DNA of 64,000 nt from an uncultured Clostridia bacterium (GTDB lineage Bacteria; Bacillota; Clostridia; TANB77; CAG-508), in the NCBI GenBank assembly GCA_944389475.1, contig CALXMM010000009.1:1-64000 (forward strand), given 5' to 3'. The position numbers were made by a program, and so were the translations under genes. A model generated the notes under the pieces. It worked only from the letters and a program-made list of their open reading frames with translations. It did not search any database and was not told the origin of the DNA. Shown here one piece after another: positions 17,375 through 25,773 of the stretch. Every line of letters begins with the position of its first letter. The stretch's first letter is position 1.

Positions 17375-18865
17375 TTAATTCTCTATTTTTACATCTTTTC
17401 CATCATAAGTTAATACTTTATTTGTATTGTCAAAATTAGTTATGTCATAATTATCAGTTCCACTTACTAGGGTTTTAGTTTCTCTAGTGGTCGCATTATA
17501 CATATAAATACCTTTTTTATTTACACTATATATTAAGTTATCATCATCATACCAATATGTTTTAGAGGCATATATATTTTTACTTAATTCGCTATCAGCA
17601 TTTTCTCCATCCAAAGATACAAAGCTAATATTGCTAATTAATCCATCAGCAGTAAAATCTGCTTTCATAACATATTTTGTACTAGAATAACTACCATTTG
17701 TTATGTTAGCACAATCTGATAATAATAATTTTCTATTTATTTCTTGTTCAATAATCAAACTATCATTTGTTTTATAATATACTTGGTAATAATTTTTATG
17801 GTCATCTTTAAATGAGCCTTGATATTCTAAATATATCTGTATACCATTCATTGCATTTGCACTATTGTCAATTAATACTCCTTTTAGAGGATAATATATC
17901 TTACAATAATTTGTATCATATTGATAAGAAGAATAATCCGGCCAAATATTTGTTAATTTATTCATAAATGAGTTAAAATCATGGTCTTCATTATATTGTT
18001 CAAGAATCTTTTCGAATGAAGTATAATCATAAGAAATCCTTGGATAAATAGATATTTCATCTGTAGAAAAACACACATACATATCTTTTCCCATATATTC
18101 TAAAATTCCATTATTTTCTAAATAATTATCTCCAAGAGATTCTTTAATATCATCAAAGCTGTCTCCAACTTTTATGTTATTTATAACTTCTCTACCAAAT
18201 TTCTTGGTAAAAATAATATTAAATATTTTTCCATCTATATTTCTTATTTGATATCCATTGTCAAAATATATATCATAATTTCTAAAAGTGCTTGTCCTAT
18301 TTCCAAAATTAATATTTTCTGTTTTCCATTCATTATTTACTAATGTTTGCAATTCATTATTAACATTAAAATTCGTTTCTTCAAGTGTCTCTTTATTCGC
18401 TAAATTTGCCTGAGATATTAATTGATTAAAATATGTAGATTCATCCACATCATTAAAATATTTATTAAGGATTGAGGAAGAATTAGTCTCAACTCTTATT
18501 GTTAAATTTCTTGATTCATCAATCAATCTAATATTTCTATAGCTCAAATAATTTTCTATTGCACTTATTGTAACATCATAAAATGGTTGTTTAGTTTGTC
18601 CATCTTGATATGGGTCATATTTAAATTTCATATATATATCCATGGTATAACCATCAACATCTGATTCTTTACTAGAAATAAATTCACATTCACAAAATTC
18701 AATTACCTGTTGTAAAGAATTTGCATCATTTACAGAACTTATTTCTTGATTATCTTGGTGTACTTTTAATAGTGCTATTAATCCAATGAATACAATCAAA
18801 ACTATTATCGCAATAATTATAATTTTCTTTTTCTTATTCATTTTCTTTCTAGTCTTTTTTTTCAT
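17375..18865 (-). CDS. unknown membrane-anchored extracellular protein in the T4SS operon
   Basis: 496 residues: a very basic start, one membrane helix (about 14-34) and a long extracellular domain rich in Tyr, Asn and Asp. I do not recognise the family. The last 70 residues (SKTYWYDDDNLIYSVNKKG and following) look like a beta-propeller-type repeat of the sort seen in DUF5050/TolB-like proteins. It sits between two VirB6-like genes, 11-15 bases from each, with GAGGTG before the ATG. It is probably an exposed part of the machine, perhaps a surface or stalk component; function unknown. Confidence 0.65.
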   Translation of the reverse strand: MKKKTRKKMNKKKKIIIIAIIVLIVFIGLIALLKVHQDNQEISSVNDANSLQQVIEFCECEFISSKESDVDGYTMDIYMKFKYDPYQDGQTKQPFYDVTISAIENYLSYRNIRLIDESRNLTIRVETNSSSILNKYFNDVDESTYFNQLISQANLANKETLEETNFNVNNELQTLVNNEWKTENINFGNRTSTFRNYDIYFDNGYQIRNIDGKIFNIIFTKKFGREVINNIKVGDSFDDIKESLGDNYLENNGILEYMGKDMYVCFSTDEISIYPRISYDYTSFEKILEQYNEDHDFNSFMNKLTNIWPDYSSYQYDTNYCKIYYPLKGVLIDNSANAMNGIQIYLEYQGSFKDDHKNYYQVYYKTNDSLIIEQEINRKLLLSDCANITNGSYSSTKYVMKADFTADGLISNISFVSLDGENADSELSKNIYASKTYWYDDDNLIYSVNKKGIYMYNATTRETKTLVSGTDNYDITNFDNTNKVLTYDGKDVKIEN

Positions 18866-18875
18866 TTTAACACCT

Positions 18876-20060
18876 CTATGACCTATGATTTAAACCTATT
18901 CCACCTAATGAATGAATTGATTTTGCACCTCTCATTCCAAATACATTCTTTATAACTTTTTCTGCTCTAGATAATCCAAAGAAGAATATTACCGCAAGTA
19001 AAGGTGCTGTTGTTGCAATTGCACCAGCAGATGCAATAAATACAGAATATACTATATAATGTAATGGTTGAATAAATATATTTATCATCATTTCTCTTAG
19101 CCAGTTATTATATCCTTGTGCTTTGCCATCTCCAATACTATCTATAGGATATGTTATAGCTATCAATGGTGAAATTATTAGTAGAAAGCCTACTGATAAA
19201 ACCCTTTTAAAATATAATATAAAGAATTTTATTTGATAATAAACTATTACCCAATATAATACACAAATTGCTACGTAGTTCCATCCTTTTAAAGTTGAAA
19301 GTTGTTCCATAATTGATCCATCTTGTGGATTCTCTATAGTTCCATTTCCATACATTAAAGTTTTTTCTATATTTTCACTGCTCTCCGGTATTAAATCTAT
19401 AATACCATTGGAAAGTGCTATTGCAATTAAAACAAGATATAAAAGTACAAACATCATACAGAATCCTTTAACCCATGCTATAAGCATTGATTTATATCTT
19501 GCTTTGTCATCAGCCAATGTAGAAGTAGCCATCCTAATTCCAACATAAACTAATATTAAAAGAGTTATTGCAACCGCTAAATTTCTGATTGCAGAATACC
19601 AAATTACAATTTGTTGTGTTAATTCTCCTGTTAATTTTTCGGTTTCATTTACATTTCCAAAAAAATCTATGCTAAACATATCATATTTATTAGCTAATAA
19701 ATCTTGAATCGTAAATTCCATATTACTTGAACCATCAAGTTGTTGAGAATTTACAACTGATTTCATAAGGGAACTTATTAAAGTAGGAATAATATTAAGT
19801 ACTTTCGCAAGAGCACTCGCTGTAGCACCACCCATACTTGGTTCTGGATCAACTTTAAGTCTTTTAGGACCACTTTCTGGGTTTGCTGTTGTTTTACCAT
19901 CATTCATAAGACTATCCACGGAGTCATTTGATACACCACCCATGACTTCGTTGACACTCTCTTTTTTTGTTTGTGTTTCTGCTTCTACATCCTGAATAGG
20001 TAATATTAAATTAAATACTGTAAAAATAACTAAGATTATTAAACCTACTTTTTTAATCAT
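18876..20060 (-). CDS. VirB6/TrbL-like polytopic channel protein (copy A)
   Basis: 394 residues, the shortest of three paralogues. It has a signal peptide (about 1-27), an extracellular linker, then helices including IWYSAIRNLAVAITLLILVY and the paired block YNNWLREMMINIFIQPLHYI. These line up with KWLKEFVYTVLIQPFQCLIY of copy C and QWMKDYTMLVLIQSVHALIY of copy B. It ends soon after the last helices, so it is essentially the minimal VirB6 core. It follows the VirB4 gene, a common order in conjugation loci. Confidence 0.8.
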   Translation of the reverse strand: MIKKVGLIILVIFTVFNLILPIQDVEAETQTKKESVNEVMGGVSNDSVDSLMNDGKTTANPESGPKRLKVDPEPSMGGATASALAKVLNIIPTLISSLMKSVVNSQQLDGSSNMEFTIQDLLANKYDMFSIDFFGNVNETEKLTGELTQQIVIWYSAIRNLAVAITLLILVYVGIRMATSTLADDKARYKSMLIAWVKGFCMMFVLLYLVLIAIALSNGIIDLIPESSENIEKTLMYGNGTIENPQDGSIMEQLSTLKGWNYVAICVLYWVIVYYQIKFFILYFKRVLSVGFLLIISPLIAITYPIDSIGDGKAQGYNNWLREMMINIFIQPLHYIVYSVFIASAGAIATTAPLLAVIFFFGLSRAEKVIKNVFGMRGAKSIHSLGGIGLNHRS

Positions 20061-20154
20061 TTATTCTCCCTCTTATAATTGTTAATGTCTGTTTTTTACT
20101 TGTTTCATTTTTTCTTTTTAATTGTTGTCTCTTTTTTATTGCTAATTTTTTATA

Positions 20155-22137
20155 TTATTGTTTATTTCTAGCTTGTTCCTTCTTTTTTTGTTGTTGCATT
20201 TGTTGTAATTTATTAACATTTGTTTCTACGAATTCAAATTCTTTCTTCGTTGGTCTTATAGCAATTATTGCTGTATCAGAACCAACCTTTAATAATCCTT
20301 CACCTCTACTACATGTTGTTAAGAATGCAGCTTCACCTTCACTCAACTTAAATACTTCTTTTATATAAGGTATTTCTGATTTATCCTGTGCCAAGAATAA
20401 TTTTGTATCTGATGAAGTTAAAACTGCTTGTGCCTCTGGTTTCTCATAGAAGTCTTGGAATTTTTGAGAAATAACTGCTAATGAAACATTTCTCTTTCTA
20501 GCACGTCTAGCCATTGTATTTAAAAAATCTACAGCTTCTGGATAAGGAAGTAACATCCAGGCCTCATCAATAAGAACTCTTTTCTTAGCTGCTTTTTCTT
20601 TATCCTCACTATTTTTCTTAACATATTTTTCCCAAATCCAAGATAGTAAGATTTGTTGTGCAAGTGGTCTTGCAAATCTCTCCTCCAATTGAGAAATATC
20701 AAGATTTATAAATGGAGTTCCATCTAATAATTCGAATGTAGATTGTCCATCAAAATATGCCATTTGTCCATTATATTCTCTAACATATTGTTTCATAACT
20801 TTTGATAAATAGCTGTAATGGAATCTATAATCAGGGTTTGTATTTTCTTCGCCTTTTCTTAAAATTCTTTTAAACCAAGAACCAATTGTTGGCATTTCCT
20901 TTTTTACTCTTCCTATGTAATTTCTTGAAAATCTTTTAGCATTATCTACATCTTCATACAAACTATTTATATCATCTGTAATTCCTCTTGCCTCATATTC
21001 CTCTGCAACAGATTCAGCAATAATTTGTTTTGTAAGTTCGTTTACTTCTTCACTTCTTGTACTTCCTCTTGCCATTGTAAGTAGAGCTTGTGTAACATCC
21101 TCTACTTTATTCTCTACATTTAAAATAGCTCTTTCTCTACCTGTTATTTCATCTTTAACAACTTCAGGCTCAATGTCAAATAAATTAATAATTGTATTTG
21201 AATTTGGGCTAATTGTTACATTTACACCACCTAAAGCATCTGCAACAACTCCATACTCGCCTTCAGCATCTAGTGCTAAGCTTTCTATACCCATTAATAC
21301 AGATGATCTAGCAGTTATTGTTTTAATTGTAACACCTTTACCAGCACCAGACTTACCAAATATAACCATATTATAATTTGCAAGTGTAGGGCTAAAATTA
21401 TCAAATAATATTGGCAATCCCGTTTGTTTGTCAAAACCGATTGGAATACCATTTTCATGACCAACTTCTGATGATAAAAATGGGAAAACTGTTGCCATTG
21501 AATTTCTATCAAAATTATGTGCTTTCTTTATAAGATTTTCATTAAATGGTAAATTACTTCTAAAAGCATCCTCTTGAATTGCCCAAGCAGGCTTAACATC
21601 TATTAATGTTTTTGCCATTTCTGAAGCTAATAGTTCTGTTTCTTTATCCAAATCTTCCAAACCATAAGCAAATAGTGTACAAACTATTGTAGATTCATAT
21701 AGTTTGTTAAAACCACTTGCTATTTGGTCCCTTAAATCTTCTGCCTCCATTCTCTTTTGGGCTAAGATTCTTTCACGGTTTATATCTCCTCTATCTATGG
21801 CAACAAGTCTCTCAGCTTCTAGTTCATTAATTGTTCTATTCAAATCTGTTTGTGATGAACTCTCACTAATTGGTGAGATAAAAACAGATGTATTTACATC
21901 ACCAAAAGTATACATACTTCTTAAAAACTCTGGGAATGTACACATTCTAGGAATGTTAGCTACTATCATACTTCTTGCATATCTTGTTTTAGTAGAAACA
22001 ATCTCTACATGGTTTATATTAGAAAAGTCCATGCCTGCAGGAGCAATTAAATCTTTTATTGTTCTTGCATTTTTTTCAAGCACGCCCTTTGGTACTTCTA
22101 CAATATTTTCTTTTTCTTCCACATTTTTCTTTTTCAT
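20155..22137 (-). CDS. VirB4-like conjugation ATPase
   Basis: 660 residues. The N-terminal part (about 20-220) resembles the TraC/VirB4 N-terminal domain. The C-terminal P-loop ATPase has Walker A GKSGAGKG near 266 and Walker B RVLIDEAWMLLP near 524, followed by the typical RARKRNVSLAVISQKFQDF. VirB4 ATPases power pilus assembly and substrate transfer in all type IV secretion systems, acting as hexamers at the inner membrane. Length is normal for Gram-positive VirB4/PrgJ. It follows the TraC-like gene by 24 bases; GGAGG precedes the ATG by ten bases. This is the best-defined marker of the locus. Confidence 0.93.
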   Translation of the reverse strand: MKKKNVEEKENIVEVPKGVLEKNARTIKDLIAPAGMDFSNINHVEIVSTKTRYARSMIVANIPRMCTFPEFLRSMYTFGDVNTSVFISPISESSSQTDLNRTINELEAERLVAIDRGDINRERILAQKRMEAEDLRDQIASGFNKLYESTIVCTLFAYGLEDLDKETELLASEMAKTLIDVKPAWAIQEDAFRSNLPFNENLIKKAHNFDRNSMATVFPFLSSEVGHENGIPIGFDKQTGLPILFDNFSPTLANYNMVIFGKSGAGKGVTIKTITARSSVLMGIESLALDAEGEYGVVADALGGVNVTISPNSNTIINLFDIEPEVVKDEITGRERAILNVENKVEDVTQALLTMARGSTRSEEVNELTKQIIAESVAEEYEARGITDDINSLYEDVDNAKRFSRNYIGRVKKEMPTIGSWFKRILRKGEENTNPDYRFHYSYLSKVMKQYVREYNGQMAYFDGQSTFELLDGTPFINLDISQLEERFARPLAQQILLSWIWEKYVKKNSEDKEKAAKKRVLIDEAWMLLPYPEAVDFLNTMARRARKRNVSLAVISQKFQDFYEKPEAQAVLTSSDTKLFLAQDKSEIPYIKEVFKLSEGEAAFLTTCSRGEGLLKVGSDTAIIAIRPTKKEFEFVETNVNKLQQMQQQKKKEQARNKQ

Positions 22138-22161
22138 TAAAAACTTTCCTCCAATCTTTTG

Positions 22162-23367
22162 TTATTCCTCTACCTTTTTAGCTCTTCCTCGCTTAGTTGT
22201 TTTAGTTTTATTTGTTGGATCTGTTTTATCTTTTGAATTGTCTTTTTCTTCTTGTTTAGTTTTCTCTTCTATTATTTTCTTAGTTTCATTATATAAATCC
22301 GGACTTAATTGATTTTTATATTCTTCAATGATTTCCATTGTTCTTTCTCTAAGTTCGTTGTTTAATTTTTCTCTATCTTTTAATATATTATCTGCCTCTA
22401 ATAAGCTATCAGATGCTAAATCTACAGACATATCATCTAATTGTTTATCGATTCTATCTCTACGTTTTTGTAAAACATCTTTTGATGTAGAGTATAGAGC
22501 ATCATATTGAGCATCAATTGCTCTATCTAATTGATATACCTGTTCTTCATCTCTATTGTAAGCTATGTATAGTAATTCAGTTAATTCTTCTGAATCTAGT
22601 ATTCTACCAGCAACTTGACAACTAGATAAACTTCTTATTAAAGTTTGTGCTCTAGTGTATAATTCTGTAAATACCATATTTATAATTTCATCTTTAGAAT
22701 AATTTCCTACATTTCCTAGCTCACTTTTATAATAAGAAACAACAACATAAGTTTTTTGTTGCAAAACATTTTGATTAAAGCTCATTCTACCAATATAATT
22801 AGCGATATCTTGACCATATTCCAAAACATTTTGTTTTCTTCTTATTTCAAAATCTGTCATATCAACTTGTTTTTGATTTCCTTGTCTTTGATAATCTGCT
22901 TTTTGTTTTTGTAAGGCTTTTATTTGGTCTTCAATTTCTCCAACTTTTGCTCTATATTCTTCTATCGTTTTTCTTAAATTCAAACTCCTTGTTTGTACAT
23001 ATAATTGAATTGGAAATCTAATAGTATTTAAAAACTCAACGAATCCTCTTTCTACAGCCTCTTTTTCTTCTTCTGATAATAAATCATAATTTATACCTTT
23101 ACATTGTATAACCATAACATATTGTGTTCTATTTTTTCTTATTATCATGTCATCTCTTATTTCATCAAAATCTAAAATTTTGTCTGTAGTTTCTCTTGGG
23201 ATTCCATTAAACTCTTTATTAGCTGCTTTTACTTCCTTTTGTTTTTTTCTTTCTTCTTCATTTATTTTGCTTTTGTATACTAAAAAATAATATGCAATTA
23301 CTAGTCCTATAATTAAAACGATAAATACTATAAGCATTATGTTTAATCCCATTATAATATTGTCCAT
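22162..23367 (-). CDS. TraC-like membrane protein, companion of VirB4
   Basis: 401 residues. An N-terminal membrane helix (about 5-27) precedes a cytoplasmic domain. This holds RTQYVMVIQCKGINYDLLSE and then FLNTIRFPIQLYVQTRSLNL, a pattern seen in TraC-like proteins and in the N-terminal domain of VirB4 family members. A coiled coil and a charged tail follow. I infer that it anchors or regulates the VirB4 ATPase. GGAGGA stands eight bases before the ATG at 23367, which I prefer over the longer frame starting at 23394, since that one would overlap the upstream gene. Confidence 0.75.
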   Translation of the reverse strand: MDNIIMGLNIMLIVFIVLIIGLVIAYYFLVYKSKINEEERKKQKEVKAANKEFNGIPRETTDKILDFDEIRDDMIIRKNRTQYVMVIQCKGINYDLLSEEEKEAVERGFVEFLNTIRFPIQLYVQTRSLNLRKTIEEYRAKVGEIEDQIKALQKQKADYQRQGNQKQVDMTDFEIRRKQNVLEYGQDIANYIGRMSFNQNVLQQKTYVVVSYYKSELGNVGNYSKDEIINMVFTELYTRAQTLIRSLSSCQVAGRILDSEELTELLYIAYNRDEEQVYQLDRAIDAQYDALYSTSKDVLQKRRDRIDKQLDDMSVDLASDSLLEADNILKDREKLNNELRERTMEIIEEYKNQLSPDLYNETKKIIEEKTKQEEKDNSKDKTDPTNKTKTTKRGRAKKVEE

Positions 23368-23368
23368 A

Positions 23369-23740
23369 TTATTGTTCCTCCTTTGTATTCTCACTATTTT
23401 CCGCTGTTTTTGTATCTGTATATGAATATATACGCCTTTTAGCTTTAAATTTTATATATCTATTTATAATTTCATCAAGTGATTCTCCACCAACTTTTTT
23501 TGTTACAGCAATTCCAGCTATAGTAGGTATTTTTACAGCTCCATAAATATAGCCTAAAAGTCCAAAAATTGCCATAATAATAATTCCCACCATTTTATAA
23601 TTTAGAATTAATCCAAATATCACAAAAAATACAGAACCAACAAGTGCACCAACACCTGTAGTAATTAATGATTTTGCAGTAAAAATATATAATATTCTTG
23701 ACTCCCCTTTATAGTTTCTTGGAACATAATAAGTACCCAT
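23369..23740 (-). CDS. PrgI/VirB3-like small membrane protein
   Basis: 123 residues with an N-terminal YYVPRNYKGESRIL, two membrane helices (about 25-72) and a charged C-terminal part (ESLDEIINRYIKFKAKRRIY). This layout (VP near the N-terminus, two helices, then a short amphipathic tail) is that of the PrgI/VirB3 family, which is always encoded next to VirB4 and helps anchor it. Here it directly precedes the TraC-like and VirB4 genes, with a single base between stop and next start. GGAGG precedes the ATG. Confidence 0.8.
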   Translation of the reverse strand: MGTYYVPRNYKGESRILYIFTAKSLITTGVGALVGSVFFVIFGLILNYKMVGIIIMAIFGLLGYIYGAVKIPTIAGIAVTKKVGGESLDEIINRYIKFKAKRRIYSYTDTKTAENSENTKEEQ

Positions 23741-23770
23741 CTTCTTTTTCCTCCTTTAGTATATATTTAA

Positions 23771-24163
23771 TTAAAAATCCTTCATAAAATTGTATATGAT
23801 TGCCCATATAGCTTGTGCACCAAAAACTACTATAACGGATACTACTAATCCAACTAATTGTTTTTTTAATTTAGCTTGTTGGTCTGGACTACTAGATGTT
23901 GCATATTTAATACCCATTATACAAGTTACAACTACTAATACACCTGTTGCAACAGCAACTAAGGCTTGTGCAATAGGCATTATAGTAGCTGCCACATCAC
24001 TACTTTTAATAACATCTTTTGATTTTCCTTGACTTATAAAAGCTGATGCTTGTGAAGTCATTTCATCCCAAGTTTTTACATCTGTAGCAAAAGAATTAAC
24101 TGGAATTAAAATTATTGCCATTAAAATTAACAAATTAATAACAAAAAATGTTGATTTTTTCAC
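23771..24163 (-). CDS. VirB2/TrbC-like pilin, third copy
   Basis: 130 residues: signal peptide ending near SFA-TDV, a short linker and two hydrophobic helices joined by a basic loop (IKYATSSSPDQQAKLKKQL). VirB2-type pilins have exactly this form and polymerise into the conjugative pilus or line the channel. The start is the GTG at 24163, since AAGGAG stands eight bases before it and only one base before the alternative GTG at 24172. It has its own promoter and leads the main VirB operon, 30 bases before the PrgI-like gene. Confidence 0.8.
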   Translation of the reverse strand: MKKSTFFVINLLILMAIILIPVNSFATDVKTWDEMTSQASAFISQGKSKDVIKSSDVAATIMPIAQALVAVATGVLVVVTCIMGIKYATSSSPDQQAKLKKQLVGLVVSVIVVFGAQAIWAIIYNFMKDF

Positions 24164-24202
24164 CTTTAACACTCCTTTATCACAAAGTTATACTTAATTA
24201 TA

Positions 24203-24231
24203 ATTATACTTTATTCATGTTTTATTTGCAA
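24203..24231 (-). promoter_or_regulatory. promoter of the main VirB operon
   Basis: Minus strand: -35 TTGCAA, 17-base spacer, -10 TATAAT. The same boxes and spacer occur in the pilin promoter at 25304-25332. Confidence 0.75.
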
Positions 24232-24384
24232 TAAAATATGAGGAAATGTCTTATTTTTGTAAAAAAATTTACAATTTTTTTCTCTTTTCGCTAAAACTCT
24301 CAATTCAAATTTCCCTAAGCAAATATTCATTTTTTTCTAAATAATGTAAAATAAATGAAATATTTATAACGTTTAAAAAAATCA

Positions 24385-24432
24385 CAAAAAATCCTAAATG
24401 TAAAACAAGTTAACCTTGATTAACATTTAGGA
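24385..24432 (-). terminator. terminator after the pilin pair
   Basis: Stem TCCTAAATGT/ACATTTAGGA with a 21-base loop, followed by six T on the minus strand. It separates the first two pilin genes from the main operon. The rest of the 320-base gap holds the promoter above and AT-rich sequence in which I see nothing else. Confidence 0.75.
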
Positions 24433-24495
24433 CTTTTTCATTAGTTTCCTTACATATTTACCAAATCTCTTATTTGGATAGTTGAATTCTTTTTA

Positions 24496-24867
24496 CTAAG
24501 AACCACTACTACTAATTCCTTGTGCAAACCCAATAACTATTGCTACTAAGTTTGTTGCTGCAAAGAATATTACTACGCCTATTACATATGGTATTAATTT
24601 TTCTTTTATTGTAGCTTTCTCATTTGGACTAGAAACCATATATTTCATTCCCAATATAATTAATAGGATTACTGAAACTGCTGTTCCTCCTATTTGTACA
24701 ATATTAAGAATCTGGCCAGTCTTACTTGTTATATCACTTGTACCACTTTGATTATAAATGTCTTTAAAATCATCTGGGTCAATATCATCAGCATAAGCAA
24801 TATTTACAAAACTGGTAAACATTAACACCATTAATGTAATAGTTATAATTTTTATTACTTTTTTCAT
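24496..24867 (-). CDS. VirB2-like pilin, second copy
   Basis: 123 residues: signal peptide with AYADD cleavage region, a short exposed segment, then two helices joined by MKYMVSSPNEKATIKEKL. It aligns with the next gene upstream (IKYISAAPNDKAEIKKHA) and with the third copy. The start at 24867 is chosen because GGTG precedes it by seven bases. It is co-transcribed with the 120-residue pilin (24 bases apart) and followed by a terminator, so pilins are probably made in larger amount than the rest of the machine. Confidence 0.8.
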   Translation of the reverse strand: MKKVIKIITITLMVLMFTSFVNIAYADDIDPDDFKDIYNQSGTSDITSKTGQILNIVQIGGTAVSVILLIILGMKYMVSSPNEKATIKEKLIPYVIGVVIFFAATNLVAIVIGFAQGISSSGS

Positions 24868-24891
24868 TCTTATCACCATTATATATTAGAT

Positions 24892-25254
24892 CTATGATAT
24901 AGAACCTGCAAATGCTTTGATAATTCCTAATATTCCTGATGCTGCAAATAATACGATAGCTCCAACTATATATATAACAGCATGTTTTTTGATTTCTGCT
25001 TTATCGTTTGGTGCTGCTGAAATATATTTAATAGCTAAAACAATAAGCATGATAACTGCAACTGCTACACCTACTAATTGTGCTACAGAAAGTAACATAC
25101 CACTTATGTTCTTTATAGATTGATCTGCTGGGCTACTTACTGCTGAAGGCATAACATAAGAATCTGCAGCAAAAACCATTGATGTTGCACATAAAATTCC
25201 CAATACTACAGTTAATATTGTTAATACTTTTGCCATTCTTTTTGATATTTTCAT
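24892..25254 (-). CDS. VirB2-like pilin, first copy
   Basis: 120 residues: signal peptide ending near MVFAAD, then two hydrophobic helices with the connecting IKYISAAPNDKAEIKKHA loop. Small size, cleaved leader and two helices with a basic turn are the hallmarks of VirB2/TrbC pilins. It is first in its operon, with AGGAGG upstream of the ATG and a promoter at 25304-25332. The three pilin-like genes differ enough to be major and minor subunits. Confidence 0.8.
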   Translation of the reverse strand: MKISKRMAKVLTILTVVLGILCATSMVFAADSYVMPSAVSSPADQSIKNISGMLLSVAQLVGVAVAVIMLIVLAIKYISAAPNDKAEIKKHAVIYIVGAIVLFAASGILGIIKAFAGSIS

Positions 25255-25303
25255 TATTCATTTCCTCCTCTTATTCATATATTTAATACTAATACATAAT
25301 TTT

Positions 25304-25332
25304 ATTATACAACATTTAATTTTTCTTTGCAA
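25304..25332 (-). promoter_or_regulatory. promoter of the pilin pair
   Basis: Minus strand: -35 TTGCAA, 17-base spacer, -10 TATAAT, about 50 bases before the first pilin ATG. Confidence 0.75.
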
Positions 25333-25409
25333 TATGTTTTTCTTTTTTTAAAAAAATGTAAATTTTTTGTAACATTTAAGTATTTTAGTGTTATAAATAT
25401 TTTTTATAT

Positions 25410-25565
25410 TTAAGCATTTTTAAGATTAAACATTTTTTCATTATAATATTTAGCAATTAGTATATCTAATTCTACACTTATTTTATAAATTACTGCATAA
25501 TCCAAGTTTTTCTCTATACTTTTGTTTAATTTATCTCTCACTTTGCAAATTTCTTCATTTAACAT
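25410..25565 (-). CDS. Spo0E-like small protein (aspartyl-phosphate phosphatase family)
   Basis: 51 residues, starting MLNEEICKVRDKLNKSIEK. The stretch ISVELDILIAKYY matches the Spo0E family signature (S-x-ELD-x-LI-x-x-YY). Family members dephosphorylate Spo0A~P and so restrain sporulation. Size and helical layout fit. AAGGAG stands eight bases before the ATG. It lies alone between the M16 peptidase genes and the T4SS promoter. The family call rests on a short motif; some Spo0E-like proteins have other response-regulator targets. Confidence 0.75.
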   Translation of the reverse strand: MLNEEICKVRDKLNKSIEKNLDYAVIYKISVELDILIAKYYNEKMFNLKNA

Positions 25566-25706
25566 CTAAACCACTCCTTTTTTTATTTTTTTCTTTAGTA
25601 TATTTTTATGCTACCACATTTTTTTAACTGTTTCAACCAGATATTCCCATTTTTATGCAGTTTTTAGAGTTTTCGTATGACCAGATTTCTATTTTTTTTG
25701 CAAAAT

Positions 25707-25738
25707 AAAAAAAGAAGATACAAAGTTCTTCTTTTTTT
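25707..25738. terminator. terminator after the M16 peptidase operon
   Basis: AAAAAAAGAAGA and TCTTCTTTTTTT pair across an eight-base loop; A- and T-runs on both sides let it work in either direction. Confidence 0.75.
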
Positions 25739-25773
25739 ACTATTTTATACATTTTGTTTTAATCAAATTTTTG

